A stretch of DNA of 25,158 bases from Bordetella parapertussis (GTDB lineage: Bacteria; Pseudomonadota; Gammaproteobacteria; Burkholderiales; Burkholderiaceae_A): contig CAMAXF010000012.1 in NCBI GenBank assembly GCA_945862305.1, positions 1 to 25,158 on the forward strand, written 5' to 3'. Positions 20,484-25,158 of this stretch are shown here, one piece after another (position 1 is the first letter of the stretch; each line of letters opens with the position of its first letter). Position numbers and translations under genes: made by a program. Below the pieces are notes generated by a model. The model did not search any database. It was given only the letters and a program-made list of their open reading frames with translations, and was not told the DNA's origin.

Positions 20484-21293
20484 GTGGGTGCTGCAACGGG
20501 TTACACGCTGTTCGGTCGCACACTGAGCAGCCGCTTTTTTCTCGGCACGGCAGGCCACCCCTCGCCGGCTGGGCTGGTGGCGGCCATCGAGGCCTCCGGC
20601 GCCGAGGTGCTCACCATGGGCATCAAGCGCCAGGCTGCCAATGTGGCGGCCTCCGGAGACAATCAGTGGTGGTCGATCATCCGTGGCACCGGGCGCCACA
20701 TCCTTCCCAACACGGCCGGCTGTCGAACCGCCAAAGAGGCGGTGGCCCTGGCCCAGATGGCCCGCGAGCTCTTCGAGACCGACTGGATCAAGCTCGAGGT
20801 GGTGGGTGATGACTACACCCTGCAGCCCGACAGCTTTGAGCTGGTCGATGCCGCCGAGCAACTCGTGAAACTGGGCTTTCAGGTCTTCCCCTACTGCACC
20901 GAAGACCTCATCGCAGCCCGTCGGCTCGTGGATGTCGGCTGTGAGGTGCTCATGCCCTGGGCCGCGCCCATTGGCTCGGGCCAAGGCATCGTGCACCGGC
21001 CTGCCCTGCTGCGCATGCGCGAGGCCTTTCCCGATCAATTCTTGGTGATTGATGCCGGCATTGGCGCGCCCTCGCATGCCGCAGAGGCCATGGAAATGGG
21101 CTTTGATGCCGTGCTGCTCAACTCGGCCGTGGCCCAGGCCCAGGACCCCGTGGCCATGGCGGCGGCCTTTCGAATGGCGATTGAGGCCGGACGCCTTGGG
21201 CATGAAGCCGGCGTGATACCCGAGCAGGCCTTTGCCACGCCCTCCACGCCCGTGACCGGCCAGCCGTTTCTCATTCACAAGGCCGCAGGCTGA
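20484..21293 (+). CDS. thiG: Thiazole synthase ThiG
   Basis: 269-residue TIM-barrel enzyme that condenses 1-deoxy-D-xylulose 5-phosphate, dehydroglycine and ThiS-thiocarboxylate into the thiazole phosphate. The start is GTG at 20484, positioned six bases after CAGGAGG and just past the thiS stop; the open frame further upstream overlaps thiO/thiS. The imine-forming lysine is K103 in DWIKLEVVGDD, and the phosphate-binding segments AAPIGSGQGI and DAGIGAPSHAAEAMEMGFDAVLLN are intact. It is immediately followed by thiE. Confidence 0.96.
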   Translation: MGAATGYTLFGRTLSSRFFLGTAGHPSPAGLVAAIEASGAEVLTMGIKRQAANVAASGDNQWWSIIRGTGRHILPNTAGCRTAKEAVALAQMARELFETDWIKLEVVGDDYTLQPDSFELVDAAEQLVKLGFQVFPYCTEDLIAARRLVDVGCEVLMPWAAPIGSGQGIVHRPALLRMREAFPDQFLVIDAGIGAPSHAAEAMEMGFDAVLLNSAVAQAQDPVAMAAAFRMAIEAGRLGHEAGVIPEQAFATPSTPVTGQPFLIHKAAG

Positions 21294-21300
21294 GCTCTAC

Positions 21301-22302
21301 ATGAAGATCGAGACGCGGCGCGGGCACCTGACGGTTCTGGCCGACAGCCTCGAGCTTGACTGGCCGTTTGCGAAGGGCCGCGTGGCCTGCCCCGATGCCG
21401 TGCACCACGAGGCCCTGTTGTCGGCCGCCTTTGATGAGAGCCTGGCCCGAGGCTATGTGGAAGAGGAGGCCAGCATCCATGCCGCCATGGCCTGCGCGAT
21501 GCGGCCGCACCGCCTCTGGACGGCAGGGGCAGCGTCTCATCGCGAGGCCTTCCCCACGCTGAGCCTGCCCCACGCAACGCGCATCGATCCACCCACGCCC
21601 TTCCCACGGCTTGCCAATCCAGCGCCAGGGGTCTACCCCGTGGTCGACAGCCAGGGCCTGCTCGAGACCCTGCTCGAGGCGGGCGCCAAGATCATCCAGC
21701 TTCGCATCAAAGACCTCTCAACAGCCGAGCAGGCCGATGCCGTTCGCCTGGCCTGTCGTGCCGCCGAGCATGCCCCAGAGAGCCAGCTCTTCATCAATGA
21801 CCACTGGCGTGCGGCACTCGACCACGGCGCCTTCGGCATTCACTTGGGCCAGGAAGACCTGCTCACAGCCGACCTGACCGCCATCGCCGCCCAGGGGGTG
21901 CGACTCGGGCTTTCGAGCCACAGTTACTGGGAAGTGGCCCGGGCCATGTGGCTCATGCCAAGCTACTTGGCGTGCGGCCCCGTCTTTCCCACACGGGCCA
22001 AGGCCATGAACTGGATTCCGCAGGGTCTGGATAACCTGGCCTATTGGGTGTCTGTGAGCCGTGTGCCCGTGGTGGCCATTGCCGGCATTCATGCCGGCAA
22101 CCTCGAGGAGATTGCGGCCACCGGCGCCGACTCGGCCGCGGTGATTCAGGCGATTGTCTCCATGCCGAGCCCTGCAGCCGCCTACCGCGACCTACAGGAT
22201 CGTTGGGTCAGCGCAGCAGGTTCGAGATCTCTTGAGCCAGCATCGCAGGTGGCACCGCACCCTGAAACGTGGCCTGCGCGCCCGACCCTGTCTCCAGCCT
22301 GA
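21301..22302 (+). CDS. thiE: Thiamine phosphate synthase with N-terminal extension
   Basis: 333-residue protein. Residues about 110-310 are the ThiE TIM barrel that joins HMP-pyrophosphate and thiazole phosphate: GVYPVVDS, QLRIKDLS, LFINDHW, GIHLGQEDL, GLSSHSYWE, CGPVFPTRAKAMNW and VVAIAGIHAGN. Ordinary ThiE is about 210 residues, so the first 105 or so residues are extra. They are rich in Ala and acidic residues (DAVHHEALLSAAFDESLARG, VEEEASIHAAMACAM) and could be a degenerate kinase-like segment, but I do not recognise them securely. The last 30 codons overlap the convergent DsbA-like gene and have low-complexity composition, so the natural C-terminus may be unusual. No strong ribosome-binding site precedes the ATG, seven bases after thiG. 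Confidence 0.88.
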   Translation: MKIETRRGHLTVLADSLELDWPFAKGRVACPDAVHHEALLSAAFDESLARGYVEEEASIHAAMACAMRPHRLWTAGAASHREAFPTLSLPHATRIDPPTPFPRLANPAPGVYPVVDSQGLLETLLEAGAKIIQLRIKDLSTAEQADAVRLACRAAEHAPESQLFINDHWRAALDHGAFGIHLGQEDLLTADLTAIAAQGVRLGLSSHSYWEVARAMWLMPSYLACGPVFPTRAKAMNWIPQGLDNLAYWVSVSRVPVVAIAGIHAGNLEEIAATGADSAAVIQAIVSMPSPAAAYRDLQDRWVSAAGSRSLEPASQVAPHPETWPARPTLSPA

Positions 22303-22858
22303 AGGTGGGCACCATCGAGACGCCCTTCTCGGCCCACTCCTCACACACATGGGCCACGCGCTTGACCAGCAGGGCATCTTCCAGGGCTGCTGCGGCCCGG
22401 GCCGCGTAGAGGCCCACCTCGTTGGCGCATCGGAAGAGCACGCCCCGGTCGGTGAGGTCTTCTCCGTTCACGAAGTAAGCCGCAAATAGCGCTGCGGCCA
22501 GCGCATCGGCCTGCTCGCCGGCCGCGGCCATGAGCACGTGGGCCGACAGCGTGTTGGGCTGCACCTGAATTTTCTCCAGGTTCATGGGAAGATTCACCGC
22601 CCGGGCGTGGTCTGCAATCCGGGCATAGCCGGCCAGGCCGGACTTGCCAAATTTCTGCTCGAGGTACTGCTGCCGAGGCATGCCCTGCTCGGGCAGGTGG
22701 GGGTTGAGCTGATAAGGGCTCCAGGCAATGGTGAGCCGCGAGGGAAGTTCCGGGAACTCCGCCTTGACGCGGGCCAAGGCCAGGCCCAGGTGCTGTCGAC
22801 CGATGTAGCACCAAGGGCAGACCACATCGGAAATGATTTCAATTTTGAGAGCTTGCAT
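22208..22858 (-). CDS. DsbA/FrnE-like 2-hydroxychromene-isomerase-fold oxidoreductase
   Basis: 216-residue thioredoxin-fold protein of the DsbA family, FrnE-like branch. The redox motif is C14-P-W-C17 at the start of the domain (IISDVVCPWCYIGRQ), with the FrnE-type continuation WSPYQLNPHLPEQG and the cis-proline region VSMVPTFRLE near residue 185. There is no signal peptide, so it is likely cytoplasmic and not a classical periplasmic DsbA. It may act as a disulfide isomerase or detoxification enzyme. Its 3' end overlaps the thiE 3' end by 95 bases, and its start lies only a few bases from the divergent HNH gene. No clear ribosome-binding site was seen. Confidence 0.88.
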   Translation of the reverse strand: MQALKIEIISDVVCPWCYIGRQHLGLALARVKAEFPELPSRLTIAWSPYQLNPHLPEQGMPRQQYLEQKFGKSGLAGYARIADHARAVNLPMNLEKIQVQPNTLSAHVLMAAAGEQADALAAALFAAYFVNGEDLTDRGVLFRCANEVGLYAARAAAALEDALLVKRVAHVCEEWAEKGVSMVPTFRLETGSGAQATFQGAVPPAMLAQEISNLLR

Positions 22859-22861
22859 GCC

Positions 22862-23188
22862 GTGGTTTCAAAACGCGCTTTAAGGTGGCAGGAAGGTCAA
22901 ACCTCGACCGGGGACACCCCGCCCGAGGAAGAGGACCTCACGTGCCCGTTGTGCGGGCGCCCCATGGTACCCGGGCCCACGGTCGATGAGCACCACCTGG
23001 TGCCTCGGTCACTCGGCGGCCGCGAGAAGCAGCGGCTGCACAAGGTCTGTCACCGCAAGATCCACCAGGCCTTGAAGCCCCGCGAGATTGCGCGGCACTA
23101 CACCACCTGGGCGGCCCTGCGGGACCAGCCCGAGATCGCCACGTTCATCGACTGGGTTCGCAAGCGTCCGCCTGAGTTTCTCGGGTAA
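22862..23188 (+). CDS. Small HNH endonuclease-like protein
   Basis: About 108 residues. A zinc-binding CPLCGRPM motif precedes the HNH core DEHHLVPRSLGGREKQRLHKVCHRKIHQAL, which has the paired histidines and the second Cys-His pair expected for a one-metal HNH nuclease fold. The tail WAALRDQPEIATFIDWVRKRPPEF is shared with small stand-alone HNH proteins found in proteobacteria. The start is uncertain: the only start codon between the dsbA-like start and the zinc motif in this frame is GTG at 22862, with TTG at 22853 as alternative, and neither has a good ribosome-binding site. No partner suggesting restriction, phage or intein function is present nearby. Confidence 0.72.
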   Translation: MVSKRALRWQEGQTSTGDTPPEEEDLTCPLCGRPMVPGPTVDEHHLVPRSLGGREKQRLHKVCHRKIHQALKPREIARHYTTWAALRDQPEIATFIDWVRKRPPEFLG

Positions 23189-23197
23189 CCTCGCGCC

Positions 23198-23284
23198 ATG
23201 GTCATCGGATGGATTGTGATTTTCTGCCTGGGCTTTCTGGCCGGCTATGTGGTGGGGCGCAAGAAGCCCCCGCGAGGGGACTGA
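23198..23284 (+). CDS. Possible 28-residue single-span membrane protein
   Basis: A short frame begins nine bases after the HNH stop and encodes one hydrophobic helix (VIGWIVIFCLGFLAGYVVG) followed by a positive tail RKKPPRGD, the layout of an N-out, C-in single-pass microprotein. The close spacing to the HNH gene suggests co-transcription. There is no strong ribosome-binding site and I know no named family. Confidence 0.4.
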   Translation: MVIGWIVIFCLGFLAGYVVGRKKPPRGD

Positions 23285-23338
23285 GCCGTCCCCAAGGGCC
23301 TTCTAGAGGGCCACAACATGGGGCCACATGAAAAGTTT

Positions 23339-23366
23339 TTGCACCGCAACAAACCTTTGTTACACT
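23339..23366 (+). promoter_or_regulatory. Candidate promoter for glcB
   Basis: TTGCAC at 23339-23344 and TACACT at 23361-23366 are separated by 16 bases in an AT-richer stretch upstream of the malate synthase gene. The same -10 hexamer is seen in the thiamine operon candidate. Support is consensus similarity and position only. Confidence 0.35.
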
Positions 23367-23403
23367 TCCGTCATACAAATTCTCATGTTGTCGGAGGTGA
23401 TCC

Positions 23404-25158
23404 ATGTCAGCCCCTTTTCTGCCCATTCACGGCATAGAAGTTGACCCGGCGCTCTGCGCCTTCATCGACCAAGAAGTACTGCCCAACACGGGCATCAGCC
23501 CCAACACCTTCTGGGCGGGCTTCGACCAGATCGTGGCCGAGTTCGCGCCTCAAAACGATGCTCTGCTCGCCGAGCGCGACCGCATGCAGGCCGAACTCGA
23601 TGCCTGGCACCAGGCCCATCCGGGCCCCATCCAAGACATGGCGGCCTACCAGGCCTTCCTCTCTGAGATTGGCTACCTCGTTGCAGAGCCCGGAACCGTC
23701 AAGGCCTCCACAGCCAACGTGGATGACGAACTGGCCGTTCAGGCCGGGCCGCAGCTGGTGGTGCCCATTCTCAATGCCCGCTACACCCTCAATGCAGCCA
23801 ATGCACGCTGGGGCAGCCTCTACGATGCGCTCTACGGCACCGATGTCATTCCTGAGGCCGACGGCTGTGCCCGCGGCGACGCCTACAACCCCAAGCGTGG
23901 TGAGAAGGTCATGGCCCGCGCACGGGCCTTCCTCGACGAGACCATTCCCCTGGCCAAGGGCTCGCACGCCAACAGCAGTCGCTACTGGGTGGAGTCGGGC
24001 CGCGTCTGCGTCCAGCTTGCCAATGGCGAGATCACGGGCCTTCGTGACCCAGCCGCATTCCTGGGCCACCAGGGCGACCTGCTCGAGCCCAGCGTGCTGT
24101 TATTCCGCCACCACGGCATCCACTTTGAGCTTGTGATCGACCCCAAGACCAGCATTGGCAAAGTCGACCCGGCCGGCGTGAGCGACATCATTCTCGAGGC
24201 CGCACTCTCCACCATTCTCGACCTGGAAGACTCCGTGGCCGTGGTCGACACAGCAGACAAACTGCTGGGCTACCGCAACTTCCTGGGCGTGGTGCAGGGC
24301 AGCCTCACCGAGCACGTGCCCAAAGGCGGGAAGACCGTTCTCCGTGGCTTGAACGGCGACCGTTACTACACCAAGCCCGAGGGCGGCAGCCTGGTGCTGC
24401 CTGGCCGCTCCCTGCTCTTCATTCGCAACATGGGCCTGCTCACCACCCACCCGGCTGTGCGGTATCGCAAGGCCGATGGCTCCTGCCGCGACATCCCCGA
24501 GGGCATCCTGGATGCCGTCGTCACCGTGGCCATTGCCATGCACGACATCCAAGGCCATGGTCGCCTGCCCACGGGCGAGGCCATTCGCAACAGCCGCGCA
24601 GGCAGCATTTATGTGGTCAAGCCAAAGCTGCATGGTCCGGCCGAGGTCGCCTTCAGTGGGGCACTCTTTGCGAAGGTGGAGGCCCTGCTCGGCCTGCCCG
24701 TCAACACCGTGAAGCTGGGTGTCATGGATGAAGAGCGCCGCACCAGCGTGAACCTGAAGGCCTGCATCGCGGCGGCGGAGAGCCGCATTGCATTCATCAA
24801 CACGGGCTTTCTCGACCGCACCGGCGACGAGATGCATTCAGCCATGCTCGCAGGACCCATGATTCGCAAGGCGGACATGAAGGCCAGCGCCTGGATCCAT
24901 GCGTATGAGCGCAACAACGTGATCGTGGGCCTGGCCTGCGGACTACGTGGCAGGGCTCAGATTGGCAAGGGCATGTGGGCCATGCCTGACAAAATGGCCG
25001 CCATGCTGGAGCAAAAGATCGCCCACCCCAAGGCAGGCGCCAACACGGCCTGGGTGCCCAGCCCCACGGCGGCCACGCTGCATGCCCTGCACTACCACCA
25101 GGTGGCCGTGGCCGACATTCAGCAAGGCCTGGAGCAGATCGACGCCGATGCCGAGCGC
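23404..25158 (+). CDS. glcB: Malate synthase G (3' end beyond window)
   Basis: 585 residues are visible with no stop before the window end; the full enzyme is about 720 residues. It condenses glyoxylate and acetyl-CoA to malate in the glyoxylate shunt or glycolate use. The ATG at 23404 follows a near-perfect GGAGGTGA site. Typical isoform-G blocks are [23 protein letters not shown], the [20 protein letters not shown] stretch with the glyoxylate-binding arginine, [13 protein letters not shown] with the metal-ligand glutamate region, [15 protein letters not shown] and [12 protein letters not shown]. The catalytic base aspartate near residue 630 lies outside the window. In an autotroph it could also salvage glyoxylate from RuBisCO oxygenation; that link is inference. 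Confidence 0.97.
   Translation, partial: MSAPFLPIHGIEVDPALCAFIDQEVLPNTGISPNTFWAGFDQIVAEFAPQNDALLAERDRMQAELDAWHQAHPGPIQDMAAYQAFLSEIGYLVAEPGTVKASTANVDDELAVQAGPQLVVPILNARYTLNAANARWGSLYDALYGTDVIPEADGCARGDAYNPKRGEKVMARARAFLDETIPLAKGSHANSSRYWVESGRVCVQLANGEITGLRDPAAFLGHQGDLLEPSVLLFRHHGIHFELVIDPKTSIGKVDPAGVSDIILEAALSTILDLEDSVAVVDTADKLLGYRNFLGVVQGSLTEHVPKGGKTVLRGLNGDRYYTKPEGGSLVLPGRSLLFIRNMGLLTTHPAVRYRKADGSCRDIPEGILDAVVTVAIAMHDIQGHGRLPTGEAIRNSRAGSIYVVKPKLHGPAEVAFSGALFAKVEALLGLPVNTVKLGVMDEERRTSVNLKACIAAAESRIAFINTGFLDRTGDEMHSAMLAGPMIRKADMKASAWIHAYERNNVIVGLACGLRGRAQIGKGMWAMPDKMAAMLEQKIAHPKAGANTAWVPSPTAATLHALHYHQVAVADIQQGLEQIDADAER

Noticed and set aside
20346..21278. A 310-codon minus-strand frame opposite thiS and thiG
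   Set aside because: Shadow of two well-identified genes, with Gly/His-rich composition and no recognisable domain.
23295..23325. Near-palindrome around GGCCTTCTAGAGGGCC upstream of glcB
   Set aside because: It is imperfect, has no T run and no known operator match; judged a chance GC-rich palindrome.

Overview
The window reads as a GC-rich chromosomal segment of a betaproteobacterium, most likely Burkholderiales, with the capacity for CO2 fixation. Three things suggest this: a red-type (form IC) RuBisCO operon with a divergent cbbR, a thiC-thiO-thiS-thiG-thiE cluster of the kind common in Burkholderiales, and malate synthase G. The assignment rests on recognised protein families, not on a 16S gene or a database search. 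No insertion sequence, phage gene, CRISPR array or integrase was seen.

Layout. 1-2006 (minus): 5' end of cbbX, then cbbS and cbbL, transcribed leftward. 2007-2114: AT-rich divergent control region with a phased TNA motif suitable for CbbR. 2115-5955 (plus): cbbR, a small DUF442 phosphatase/rhodanese-like protein, an overlapping SulP anion transporter with a STAS domain, and a Tat-type Rieske-like protein whose last cluster ligand looks substituted. 6012-6866: a small secreted Cys protein, a 33-codon orphan ORF and a periplasmic FKBP-type PPIase (minus). 7151-10720: two closely related putative Na+/H+ antiporters on the plus strand, separated by tRNA-Leu(UAA) and a calcineurin-like phosphoesterase, both on the minus strand. 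10741-15599: a CBS-DUF294 nucleotidyltransferase (minus), divergent from a two-TM protein, a TPR protein, and a DUF4212 plus sodium/solute symporter pair that ends at a strong terminator. 15716-16198: MarR regulator (minus). 16314-22302: promoter, TPP riboswitch, expression platform and the thiamine operon thiD-thiC-thiO-thiS-thiG-thiE. 22208-23284: a DsbA/FrnE-like oxidoreductase (minus), a small HNH protein and a tiny membrane protein. 23404-25158: malate synthase G, cut by the window end.

How the parts may work together. CbbR and RuBisCO are the carbon-fixation core. The SulP transporter right behind cbbR is a candidate bicarbonate importer, and the paired antiporters could maintain the Na+ gradient it may need; both are inferences. 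The symporter block combines a transporter with a CBS/nucleotidyltransferase protein, an arrangement that suggests regulated uptake of a small carboxylate. The thiamine operon builds both halves of thiamine phosphate (pyrimidine by ThiC/ThiD, thiazole by ThiO/ThiS/ThiG, joined by ThiE) under TPP feedback. Malate synthase G can consume glyoxylate, including glyoxylate derived from RuBisCO oxygenation.

The items most worth checking are the Rieske-like protein with Asp in place of the second ligand His, the DUF442-SulP overlap beside RuBisCO, the canonical EF-hand loop and Ala/Lys-rich insertion in the symporter, the antiporter duplication around a tRNA gene, the explicit antiterminator/terminator pairing of the TPP riboswitch, and the extra N-terminal domain on ThiE.
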